Assembly: GCA_024710825.1 (NCBI GenBank)
Contig: JANJUA010000385.1
Coordinates: forward strand, 1 to 6,888
Length of the DNA stretch: 6,888 nucleotides
Source: Solirubrobacteraceae bacterium
Lineage (GTDB): Bacteria > Actinomycetota > Thermoleophilia > Solirubrobacterales > Solirubrobacteraceae
Reading direction: 5' to 3'
The notes below the pieces were generated by a model, which saw only the letters and a program-made list of their open reading frames with translations, made no database searches and was not told the origin of the DNA. Position 1 is the stretch's first letter; every line of letters starts with the position of its first letter. Both the position numbers and the translations under genes were made by a program. Shown here piece after piece: positions 1 to 5,655 of this stretch.

Positions 1-1682
1 GCCAGGTCCAGCGGCTTGGCGAAGCGCGCGTCGGCGACCGTCGCGTCGATGCCGTGATCGGCGAGCAGCTCGGCCGCCTCGAGCGCCTTGCCCACCCCGG
101 TGCCGTAGCCGACGATCGCGACCCGGTCCCCCTCGCGCAGGATCTCCCCGGTGCCGATCTCCAGCGCCGCCGGGGCGGCCGGCAGATCCACGCCGACGCC
201 CTCCCCGCGCGGGTAGCGCAGCGCCACCGGGCCGTCGTCGTGACGCAGCGCCGTGTGGAGCATGTGCACGAGCTGCGCCTCGTCGCGCGGCGCCATCAGC
301 ACCATGTTCGGCAGCGGGCGCAGGTAGGCGATGTCGAAGACGCCATGGTGGGTCGGGCCGTCGTCGCCGACGAGGCCCGCGCGGTCCATCGCGAAGACGA
401 CGTTCAGCGACTGCAGCGCGACGTCGTGGACGATCTGGTCGAAACCGCGCTGGAGGAACGTCGAGTAGATCGCGCAGACCGGCTTGGCGCCCTCCAGCGC
501 CAGGCCGGCGGCGAACAGGATCGCCTGCTGCTCGGCGATGCCGACGTCGAAGTAGTGGTCGGGGCGCGCCTTCTGCAGCAGGTTCAGCCCGGTGCCCGAG
601 TTCATCGCGGCGGTGATGCCGACGACGCGCGGGTCGCGCTCGACCTCGCGCACCAGCGCCTCGCCGAACACCTGCGTGTACTGCGGGACCGTCGGCGCCG
701 CCGGCTTCGGCGGCTTGGCCATCACGGCGGGCGCCCCGTTGGCGATCGACTTGGGCTTGGCCGCGTGCCACTTCTCCATGCCCTCGAGGCCCCCGAGCTC
801 GGCGGCCTCGAAGCCCTTCCCCTTCACCGTCGCGACGTGCACCACGACCGGCCGCTGGGCGTCGAGCGCCTCGGTGAGCGCCTCGCGCAGCGCGCGGGTG
901 TCGTGGCCGTCGATGACGCCCATGTACGCCCAGTCGAGCTCCTCCCAGAGCAGCCCCGGCGCCCAGAACGCCTTGATCGACTCCTTCAGGTGCGGGCCGA
1001 GATGCTCGAACGCCGCGCCGAGGCCGGCGGGCAGCTTCGTGAGCCGCTCCTCGACCCCCTCCCGCGCCCGGTAGAGCTTCGGGTTCATGCGGACGCGGTT
1101 GAAGTAGCGCGACAGGGCGCCGACGTTCGGCGCGATCGACATGCCGTTGTCGTTGAGGACGACGACCATCGGGGTGCCGAGGCCGCCGGCCTGGTGGATC
1201 GCCTCGAAGGCGACCCCGCCGGTCATCGCCCCGTCGCCGATGACCGCGACGACGCGACCCTGGTCCTCGAGGCGGTCGCCGCGGAGGCGCATGCCCTCCT
1301 TCAGGCCGACGGCGTAGCCGATCGACGTGGACGCGTGGCCGGCGCCCATGATGTCGTGCTCGGACTCCTGGATCGCGCAGAACGGCGCGAGGCCCCCGTA
1401 CTGGCGGATCGTGGCCAGCTCGTCGCGGCGGCCGGTGAGGATCTTGTGCGGGTAGGCCTGGTGGCCGACGTCCCAGAGGATCTTGTCCTTCGGCGAGTCC
1501 AGCAGCGAGTGCAGCGCGACGGCGATCTCGCAGGTGCCGAGGTTGGCCCCGAAATGGCCGCCGATCTCCCCCACCGTCTCGATGATGTGCTCGCGCACCT
1601 CCTGCGCCACCTGCGCCAGCTCGTCCTCGGAGAGGCCGTGGAGGTCCTGCGGGCGGTCGATGCGGTCGAGGATGCGCGTCAT
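1..1682 (-). CDS. dxs: 1-deoxy-D-xylulose-5-phosphate synthase, 3' end cut by window edge
   Basis: This cytoplasmic, thiamine-diphosphate (TPP) dependent enzyme condenses pyruvate with glyceraldehyde 3-phosphate to make 1-deoxy-D-xylulose 5-phosphate, the entry step of the MEP isoprenoid pathway. About 560 residues are visible of a usual 620-640; no stop lies in the window, so the C-terminal transketolase domain is incomplete. Seen in order: WDVGHQAYPHKILTGRR at residues 70-86, GHASTSIG at 115-122, the TPP/Mg motif GDGAMTGG at 149-156 with its partner NDN at 177-179, an Ala/Pro/Lys-rich linker at about 314-334, then domain II with DVGIAEQQ at 379-386 (E384 is the expected TPP-activating glutamate) and GPTHHGVFD further on. 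The usual AEQH is AEQQ here. The ATG at 1682-1680 overlaps the ispA stop as ATGA, and AGGAG at 1690-1686 is a strong though close Shine-Dalgarno. Translation is probably coupled to ispA. Identity is secure. Confidence 0.97.
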   Translation of the reverse strand, partial: MTRILDRIDRPQDLHGLSEDELAQVAQEVREHIIETVGEIGGHFGANLGTCEIAVALHSLLDSPKDKILWDVGHQAYPHKILTGRRDELATIRQYGGLAPFCAIQESEHDIMGAGHASTSIGYAVGLKEGMRLRGDRLEDQGRVVAVIGDGAMTGGVAFEAIHQAGGLGTPMVVVLNDNGMSIAPNVGALSRYFNRVRMNPKLYRAREGVEERLTKLPAGLGAAFEHLGPHLKESIKAFWAPGLLWEELDWAYMGVIDGHDTRALREALTEALDAQRPVVVHVATVKGKGFEAAELGGLEGMEKWHAAKPKSIANGAPAVMAKPPKPAAPTVPQYTQVFGEALVREVERDPRVVGITAAMNSGTGLNLLQKARPDHYFDVGIAEQQAILFAAGLALEGAKPVCAIYSTFLQRGFDQIVHDVALQSLNVVFAMDRAGLVGDDGPTHHGVFDIAYLRPLPNMVLMAPRDEAQLVHMLHTALRHDDGPVALRYPRGEGVGVDLPAAPAALEIGTGEILREGDRVAIVGYGTGVGKALEAAELLADHGIDATVADARFAKPLDL

Positions 1683-2500
1683 GAGCTCCTGGTGAAGATG
1701 AAGTCGGTGATCTGGCTCAGCTCGGGCGCACCGTCGGGCGCGGCTGCGGCGAGCGCCGCACGGGCCTTTCCGTGGGAGACCCTCGCCATGGTACGCGCTC
1801 CGCCGAGGCCGAACTCGCTCACGTAGGTGCGCTTGCCGTGCCGCTCGTCGCTGCCCGGATGCTTGCCGAGCGCGGCGTCGGTGCCCGTGACGTCGAGGAT
1901 GTCGTCGACGATCTGGAAGAGGACGCCGAGCTCGGAGCAGTACGGCTGCCACGGCTCGGCATCGCGTCCGCTGAGCAGCAGCACGGACTCGATCGACGCG
2001 GCGATCAGGCGACCGGTCTTCAGGGCGTGCAGCTCGCGCAGGTCGACGTCGCGGGCCGCGACGTCGAGCCACTGGCCCCCGACCATGCCGTTGACGCCGG
2101 TGGCGCCGGCGAGATGAGCGAGCGCGTCGCGCAGGTGCGCCGGTTCGGCCTGCTGCCGGGTGAGGACGAGGCGGAAGGCCTCGGCGTAGAGCGCGTCGCC
2201 GGCGAGGATCGCGACGTCCTCGCCGAACTTCTTGTGGCACGTCGGACGTCCGCGGCGCAGATCGTCGTCGTCCATCGCGGGAAGGTCGTCGTGGATGAGG
2301 CTGTAGGTGTGGATCAGCTCGATGGCGGCGGCGATGGGCAGCACCTCGGTCGCCTCGCGGCCCAGGGCGCGCGCGGTCGCGAGGGCGAGGACGGGTCTCA
2401 CGCGCTTACCCCCTGCGAGGAGGCTGTAGCGCATGGCCTCCTCCAGCCCGTCGGTCAGGCCGTCGTCGGAGAACCGGAGCGTCGCGAGGCAGTCCTCCAC
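1679..2500 (-). CDS. ispA: Polyprenyl diphosphate synthase, probably farnesyl diphosphate synthase
   Basis: This enzyme adds isopentenyl diphosphate to allylic diphosphates to give the C15 (possibly C20) precursor of undecaprenyl phosphate, quinones and carotenoids. From the GTG start (273 aa), seen in order: LLAGGKRVRPVL at 27-38, first Asp-rich motif DDLPAMD at 71-77 followed by DDDLRRGRPTCH, GGQ at 141-143, KTG at 161-163, second Asp-rich motif DDILD at 199-203, and LGKHPGSDERHGKRTY near the C-terminus. Tyr lies five residues before the first motif, and that motif carries the two-residue insertion, both as in bacterial FPP synthases. The GTG at 2500-2498 has no good Shine-Dalgarno. The frame runs upstream without a stop, and a CTG at 2533-2531, overlapping the xseB stop as CTGA, would add 11 residues that align with the start of E. 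coli IspA. The gene overlaps dxs by 4 nt, matching its role downstream of the MEP pathway. Function secure, exact product and start less so. Confidence 0.95.
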   Translation of the reverse strand: MEDCLATLRFSDDGLTDGLEEAMRYSLLAGGKRVRPVLALATARALGREATEVLPIAAAIELIHTYSLIHDDLPAMDDDDLRRGRPTCHKKFGEDVAILAGDALYAEAFRLVLTRQQAEPAHLRDALAHLAGATGVNGMVGGQWLDVAARDVDLRELHALKTGRLIAASIESVLLLSGRDAEPWQPYCSELGVLFQIVDDILDVTGTDAALGKHPGSDERHGKRTYVSEFGLGGARTMARVSHGKARAALAAAAPDGAPELSQITDFIFTRSS

Positions 2501-2529
2501 GAGCGCCCGCAGGTCGTCGGGGTACGAGC

Positions 2530-2727
2530 TCAGAGCAGCGCGTCCTGACCGGGCGGAGGCTCGCTCGCCGCCTCCCGGGTGCGGCGGTCCAGCTCGGCGC
2601 CCGCCTCGGAGGCCAGCGCGGCGCAGTCCTCGACGAGGGTCGCGGCGGCGTCGGGCGAGAGGTCCCCGGAGCGCAACTGCTCGGCGGCGCGCTCCAGGCG
2701 GTCGATGAGGCGGTCGAGATCGGTCAC
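2530..2727 (-). CDS. xseB: Exodeoxyribonuclease VII small subunit
   Basis: This 65-residue protein fits XseB, the small subunit that binds XseA in multiple copies to form the single-strand-specific exonuclease VII. The length is normal for the family (60-80). The sequence is one helical hairpin: a first helix ending LERAAEQLRSGDLSP (about 11-25), which matches the family pattern LE-x(5-6)-L-ESGDL-P, then a second helix rich in Ala and acidic residues to about residue 52 and a short Pro-rich tail. The GTG start at 2727-2725 overlaps the nusB stop as GTGA, and GGGAGG at 2743-2738 lies 10 nt upstream. It sits in the nusB-ispA interval where xseB is often found, but xseA is absent from this window. 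The similarity is over a short, low-complexity helix, so the call leans partly on context. Confidence 0.8.
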   Translation of the reverse strand: MTDLDRLIDRLERAAEQLRSGDLSPDAAATLVEDCAALASEAGAELDRRTREAASEPPPGQDALL

Positions 2728-3134
2728 GGCTCTGGATCCTCCCGCATCTCGCGCAGTGCCGCCGCGAGGATGCCGTTGACGAACTTCGGGGCCTGCGCCC
2801 CAGCGTAGGTCTTGGCGGTCTTCACCGCCTCCTCGATCGCCCCCTCCGGCGGGATCGGCCGGTCGGCGGGGACCGCGTCGGGGTGCAGCATCTCGGTCAG
2901 CGCGACGCGCAGGATCGCCTTCTCCAGGGGCGCGATGCGCTCGACCGACCAGTTGCGGGCGTGGCGCTCGATGATCGCGTCGGTGTCGGGCGCGTAGTCC
3001 TCCGCCGCGTGGGCGAGGCTGCGCGTGAAAGGCGCGGCGTCTCGCGCGAGCGTCTCGGAGACGGGCCGCCCGTTCAGGCTGTGCTGGTAGAGCGCGAAGA
3101 CCGCCGCGCGACGCTGCTCGGAACGGCGGGCCAC
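2724..3134 (-). CDS. nusB: Transcription antitermination protein NusB
   Basis: NusB binds boxA RNA with NusE (ribosomal protein S10) and takes part in antitermination on rRNA operons. The 136-residue product has the usual length and all-helical pattern. It starts with a basic segment (MARRSEQRRAAVFALYQHS), as NusB proteins do, continues with DAIIERHARNWSVERIAPLEKAILRVALTEML (split over about 52-83), and ends with the conserved region EGAIEEAVKTAKTYAG followed by PKFVNGILAAALRE. The GTG at 3134-3132 is the only start candidate: in-frame codons upstream lead straight into the efp stop TAG at 3143-3141, 6 nt away. No Shine-Dalgarno is visible, so translation may depend on ribosomes finishing efp. 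The last codons overlap xseB by 4 nt. The efp-nusB pairing is a common bacterial arrangement. Confidence 0.96.
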   Translation of the reverse strand: MARRSEQRRAAVFALYQHSLNGRPVSETLARDAAPFTRSLAHAAEDYAPDTDAIIERHARNWSVERIAPLEKAILRVALTEMLHPDAVPADRPIPPEGAIEEAVKTAKTYAGAQAPKFVNGILAAALREMREDPEP

Positions 3135-3140
3135 GTGGGG

Positions 3141-3701
3141 CTAGGCCCGGCTCATGTAGTCGCCGCTGGCGGTCTGCACCTTGATGCGATCGCCGACGTT
3201 GACGAAGAGCGGGACGTTGACCACCGCGCCGGTCTCGAGGGTCGCCGGCTTGCTGCCGCCGCCGGACGCCGTGTCGCCGCGCAGGCCCGGCTCGGTCTCG
3301 GTGACCTCGAGCTCCACCGACGACGGGAGCTGCAGGTCCCCCGGCTGCCCGTCGATGAAGAGCACGTCGACCTCGTCGTTCGGCTTCGTCCAGCGCAGCG
3401 CGTCCTTGACGCCCGCCTCGGGCACCGCGAGCTGCTCGTAGCTCGACGTGTCCATGAAGTGCGCCTCGGTGCCGTCGGCGTAGAGGAACTGCATCTTGCG
3501 CGCCTCGGTGCGGACGGAGCGGAACTTCTCGCCCGCGCGGAAGGTGCGGTCGATCACGTTGCCGTCGGAGGCGCGCCGCAGCTTCGTGCGCACGAACGCT
3601 CCCCCTTTGCCTGGCTTGACGTGCTGGAACTCGAGGATCTTGTAGACCGTGCCCTCGACGTCGATGTGGTTGCCGTTCTTGAACTGATTCGTGCTGATCA
3701 A
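3141..3701 (-). CDS. efp: Translation elongation factor P
   Basis: EF-P binds between the ribosomal P and E sites and relieves stalling on polyproline stretches. The 186-residue product has the three expected beta-barrel domains: KOW-like domain to about residue 63, a central OB domain to about 127, and a C-terminal OB domain with the family signature [14 protein letters not shown] and [12 protein letters not shown], ending SGDYMSRA. The tip loop that approaches the tRNA reads [11 protein letters not shown] at 28-38, with K32 at the position that is modified in many bacteria. The start is a TTG at 3701-3699, chosen because [11 protein letters not shown] matches the usual EF-P N-terminus and GGAGAG at 3711-3706 is well placed. 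It is probably the first gene of the efp-nusB-xseB-ispA-dxs operon, with a possible promoter in the 58-nt gap upstream. Confidence 0.97.
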   Translation of the reverse strand: MISTNQFKNGNHIDVEGTVYKILEFQHVKPGKGGAFVRTKLRRASDGNVIDRTFRAGEKFRSVRTEARKMQFLYADGTEAHFMDTSSYEQLAVPEAGVKDALRWTKPNDEVDVLFIDGQPGDLQLPSSVELEVTETEPGLRGDTASGGGSKPATLETGAVVNVPLFVNVGDRIKVQTASGDYMSRA

Positions 3702-3705
3702 AGCG

Positions 3706-3711
3706 CTCTCC
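3706..3711 (-). promoter_or_regulatory. Shine-Dalgarno of efp, fixing its TTG start
   Basis: GGAGAG, read on the minus strand at 3711-3706, ends 4 nt before the TTG at 3701-3699 (6 nt counted from GGAG). It supports the TTG as the real initiation codon. The only nearby ATG upstream (3727-3725) is in another frame. Confidence 0.55.
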
Positions 3712-3725
3712 GGTGGACCGGGAGC

Positions 3726-3731
3726 ATGGTA
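3726..3731 (-). promoter_or_regulatory. Possible -10 element of the efp operon
   Basis: TACCAT on the minus strand (3731-3726) fits the TAnnnT pattern of actinobacterial -10 boxes. A transcript starting about 7 nt downstream (near 3719) would have an 18-nt leader that includes the GGAGAG ribosome site of efp. No convincing -35 is seen at 16-18 nt spacing. It lies in the 58-nt gap after the PHP gene, so it could let efp be transcribed independently. Speculative. Confidence 0.3.
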
Positions 3732-3759
3732 ACCGCAGCCCGCCCGGCAGCCGGCCCGC

Positions 3760-4818
3760 TCAGCGCAGATGGACCGGGTTGGACAGCAGCCACAGCCGTC
3801 CGCCGACGCGCGCCTCGACGCGCATGACGCCGGCCTCGGTGACGCGCAGCTCCAGCGCGTCGCCCGCCGACTCCGCGACGACCGCCCCGTCGCGCAGCAC
3901 CCGCACGTCGGCCGCGCGCGGGAGGCGCACGTGCAGCGTCCAGTCGCCGGCCGGCGCGTCGGCGCCCATGGCGACGGTCGCGCCGTCCGCGCTCTGCGCC
4001 CAGAACCGCGCGCCCTCGGCCGGTGCGACGTGCGGGCACGCCAGCCACGCCGATCCGGACGACAGCGCGTCGAGCAGGTTGCGCCGGTCGGCCTCGACGT
4101 CCCCGGTCAGCGGCGCCCGGCACAGCAGGTGCGTGCGCAGCAGGTCGAACGTGCGCTCGTGCGTCAGCGGCGACCGCACCCGACCGCGGACCCTCACCCC
4201 GGGCTGATGGCCGTCCAGCCCGCCGATGGCGGGTAGGCGCCGTCGCGCCGACAGCGCGTCCCAGGCGCGCAGATGGCGCGCCGGCGGGCCGCCCGCGATC
4301 GCCGCCGCCGGGTCGCGCAGCCAGCGCGCCGCGTCGGCCGGCGTGCGCCACGCCTCGGCGGCGTCGGTGGTGAGGCTCCACAGCTCGATGCCGTCGCACC
4401 CGCCGGGCTCGCCGATCGCAGGCCAGCCATGGGGCAGCACGATCCGGCGGGCGAGCGCGGGGACGAGCATGTGGCCCCCGCGCGAGAACGGATGCGCCGC
4501 GAAGCCGAGGCCGCCGGCGGTCCGGACGGCGGCGGCGATCTCGGCGGCGGTACGACCGGCGTGCGGGATCTCGCGCTCGATGCCGAACGCCAGGTAATGG
4601 CCGTGCTTGGGGCTGACCTCCATGCCCACCAGCACGAGGACGCCGTCGTGGATGCCCTCCCAGCCGTCGCGCCGCGCAGCCAGGGTGTCATGGTCGGTGA
4701 GCAGGAGCGCGTCGGCGCCGGTCGCGCGGGCGGCGTCGACGACCTCCGCCACCGTGGCCGTGCCGTCTGAGTACGTGGTGTGCACGTGGACGACGCACGA
4801 CACGTCATGGAGCGCCAT
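3760..4818 (-). CDS. PHP-domain metallohydrolase, CehA/McbA-like
   Basis: The 352-residue product is a PHP-superfamily metal-dependent hydrolase (phosphoesterase or related). The metal-binding motifs are all visible: HVHTTYSDG with H11, H13 and D18; LLTDHDT with D42, H43 and D44; GMEVS with E67; HGHY with H74; AAHPF with H109; and GGLDGHQPG with D202 and H204. No signal peptide or membrane segment is seen. After the PHP domain comes a C-terminal part from about residue 265 that looks like a small beta domain and ends [11 protein letters not shown], an ending I associate with CehA/McbA-type proteins. The substrate cannot be read from sequence. The ATG at 4818-4816 has GGGAG directly abutting it, so spacing is poor; a GTG five codons on is an alternative. 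The gene is divergent from the VTT-domain gene and codirectional with efp 58 nt downstream. Confidence 0.88.
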   Translation of the reverse strand: MALHDVSCVVHVHTTYSDGTATVAEVVDAARATGADALLLTDHDTLAARRDGWEGIHDGVLVLVGMEVSPKHGHYLAFGIEREIPHAGRTAAEIAAAVRTAGGLGFAAHPFSRGGHMLVPALARRIVLPHGWPAIGEPGGCDGIELWSLTTDAAEAWRTPADAARWLRDPAAAIAGGPPARHLRAWDALSARRRLPAIGGLDGHQPGVRVRGRVRSPLTHERTFDLLRTHLLCRAPLTGDVEADRRNLLDALSSGSAWLACPHVAPAEGARFWAQSADGATVAMGADAPAGDWTLHVRLPRAADVRVLRDGAVVAESAGDALELRVTEAGVMRVEARVGGRLWLLSNPVHLR

Positions 4819-4849
4819 CTCCCGATCATGGCGGGTCGAGCTCCGCCAC

Positions 4850-4861
4850 TATCCTGGGGGC
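4850..4861 (+). promoter_or_regulatory. Candidate leaderless -10 promoter of the VTT-domain gene
   Basis: TATCCT at 4850-4855 fits the TAnnnT -10 pattern and is followed by exactly 6 nt (GGGGGC) before the ATG at 4862. This would place the transcription start on the A of the start codon. The G run touches the start codon and is too close to act as a normal Shine-Dalgarno. No good -35 is seen. The promoter lies inside the 43-bp divergent spacer. Confidence 0.45.
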
Positions 4862-5503
4862 ATGACCGTCGGCCGCATCGCCGGCCTGATCGTGGTCGTC
4901 GCCGCCGCCTTCGCGGCCGCCGCGCTCCTGCTGCCCCGCTCCCCGGACGCCCTGCGCGAGTCGATCATCGCGCTGGGAGTGCTCGGGCCGGCGATCGCGG
5001 TCGCGGCCTGGGCGCTGCTGACACCCGCGCTGTTTCCCGGGACCGTGCTCGCCGCCGCCGGCGGGCTGGCGTTCGGGGCCGTTGGCGGGACGGCGCTGGC
5101 GATCGGCGGCGCCATCCTCGGCGGGCTGATGGCGTTCGTGCTGGCGCGAACGGTGGCCAGGAAGCCGGTCGAGCGCATCCTGCTGCGCAGCCGGCGCTAC
5201 CGGAGGCTCGCCGGCGTGCTGGAGCGGCGCGGGTTCTCCGCGATGCTCGCCGCCCGGCTCATGCCCGGCGTGCCCGCCTCCTGGCTGCACTACGCCGCCG
5301 GCCTGTCGCCCGTGCGCATCCGCGCGTTCACCGGGGCCATGGCCGTCGGCGCGCTGCTGCGCACCGCGCCCTACGCCCTGCTCGGCCAGGGCCTCGGCTC
5401 GGGCTCGACGCTGACCATCGCCGTCGCGGTCACGTCGATCGCGATCGGCGCGCTCGGCGCGTCCGCCCTCCTCTGGCGGTTGCGAGCCGCCCCAGCCGCC
5501 TGA
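4862..5503 (+). CDS. TVP38/TMEM64 family (VTT-domain) integral membrane protein
   Basis: This 213-residue protein belongs to the DedA/TVP38 superfamily of small multi-pass membrane proteins. Its exact role is unknown; some superfamily members move polyprenyl-phosphate or phospholipid carriers across the membrane. Hydrophobic segments lie at about residues 6-24, 36-57, 60-95 (Gly/Ala-rich, probably a re-entrant plus a membrane helix), 157-174 and 183-205. The family core is clear: LFPGTVLAAAGGLAFG at 57-72, a basic stretch RSRRYRR at 109-115, then ARLMPGVPASWLHYAAGLS at 131-149 followed by RIRAF. The ATG at 4862 is chosen because it starts directly before the first membrane segment. The frame stays open further upstream, but that would run into the oppositely oriented PHP gene. 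The transcript may be leaderless. Confidence is high for the family and low for function. Confidence 0.9.
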   Translation: MTVGRIAGLIVVVAAAFAAAALLLPRSPDALRESIIALGVLGPAIAVAAWALLTPALFPGTVLAAAGGLAFGAVGGTALAIGGAILGGLMAFVLARTVARKPVERILLRSRRYRRLAGVLERRGFSAMLAARLMPGVPASWLHYAAGLSPVRIRAFTGAMAVGALLRTAPYALLGQGLGSGSTLTIAVAVTSIAIGALGASALLWRLRAAPAA

Positions 5504-5532
5504 GTCGACCACGCCGCGCCTGACGCCCGACG

Positions 5533-5554
5533 CCGCCGCTGCCCGCGCCGGCGG
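5533..5554 (+). terminator. Weak candidate terminator hairpin
   Basis: CCGCCG (5533-5538) can pair with CGGCGG (5549-5554) around a 10-nt loop, 30 nt after the stop of the VTT gene, and the pyrimidine-rich TCTGCTCCT follows. There is no real T run and the stem is short, so in this GC-rich DNA it may be chance. Confidence 0.2.
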
Positions 5555-5627
5555 TCTGCTCCTCATGTCGCGCGGTGAGCGGAGCTCCGGCGACGGCACG
5601 CCCTGCGCGTCGAGCGTGACGTGCAGG

Positions 5628-5643
5628 GCCGCGTGGACGCGGC
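5628..5643. repeat. Perfect inverted repeat abutting a -10 box
   Basis: GCCGCG, a 4-nt gap TGGA, then CGCGGC forms a perfect 6-bp inverted repeat. It ends at the base before TAGTGT (5644-5649), the candidate -10 of the TPR-regulator gene, so it fills the -35/-10 spacer. It could be an operator for a dimeric regulator or a small hairpin. The repeat is certain, its function is not. Confidence 0.4.
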
Positions 5644-5655
5644 TAGTGTTGCGCC
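5644..5655 (+). promoter_or_regulatory. Candidate leaderless -10 promoter of the TPR-regulator gene
   Basis: TAGTGT at 5644-5649 fits TAnnnT and is followed by exactly 6 nt (TGCGCC) before the GTG at 5656. No Shine-Dalgarno precedes that GTG. The TAG of the box is also an in-frame stop, so no upstream start is possible. No clear -35 is found at normal spacing. Confidence 0.45.

Larger units (their letters stand above)
5504..5655 (+). other. Intergenic spacer between the VTT gene and the TPR gene
   Basis: No convincing coding frame is seen in these 152 nt. Directly visible are a weak GC-rich hairpin at 5533-5554, a perfect 10-bp palindrome CGGAGCTCCG at 5580-5589, and a perfect inverted repeat at 5628-5643 beside a candidate -10 box. 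The spacer is longer than any other in the window, which fits an end of transcription followed by a fresh promoter. Confidence 0.6.

Noticed and set aside
54..1826. Long plus-strand open frame of 590 codons opposite dxs and the end of ispA
   Set aside because: Its product is an Arg/Asp/Val-rich string with no recognisable domain. It is the usual mirror of a GC-rich gene, and the minus strand gives clear DXS and IspA.
3741..3759. CCGG-CAG-CCGG repeat in the PHP-efp gap as a terminator
   Set aside because: Only a 4-bp stem with a 3-nt loop and no T run. Too weak in DNA of this GC content.
2883..3827. Plus-strand open frame of 314 codons opposite nusB and efp
   Set aside because: It mirrors two certain genes and has no family features.
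3698..4399. Minus-strand frame of 233 codons overlapping the PHP gene
   Set aside because: Arg/Ala/Gly-rich out-of-frame reading of the PHP gene. Only its last nine codons, next to efp, are discussed, as a possible leader.
4607..4861. Upstream extension of the VTT-domain frame
   Set aside because: The frame is open, but it runs over the PHP gene on the other strand, is Ser/Arg-rich with no membrane or family features, and would delay the first membrane segment. ATG 4862 is better supported.
4838..5589. Shared 8-mer GAGCTCCG in both plus-strand upstream regions (4838-4845 and 5582-5589) as a common operator
   Set aside because: Short, GC-rich, and at different distances from the start codons. 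Chance cannot be excluded.
4826..5599. Minus-strand open frame opposite the VTT-domain gene
   Set aside because: Gln/Gly/Arg-rich mirror of a membrane protein gene, with no motif.
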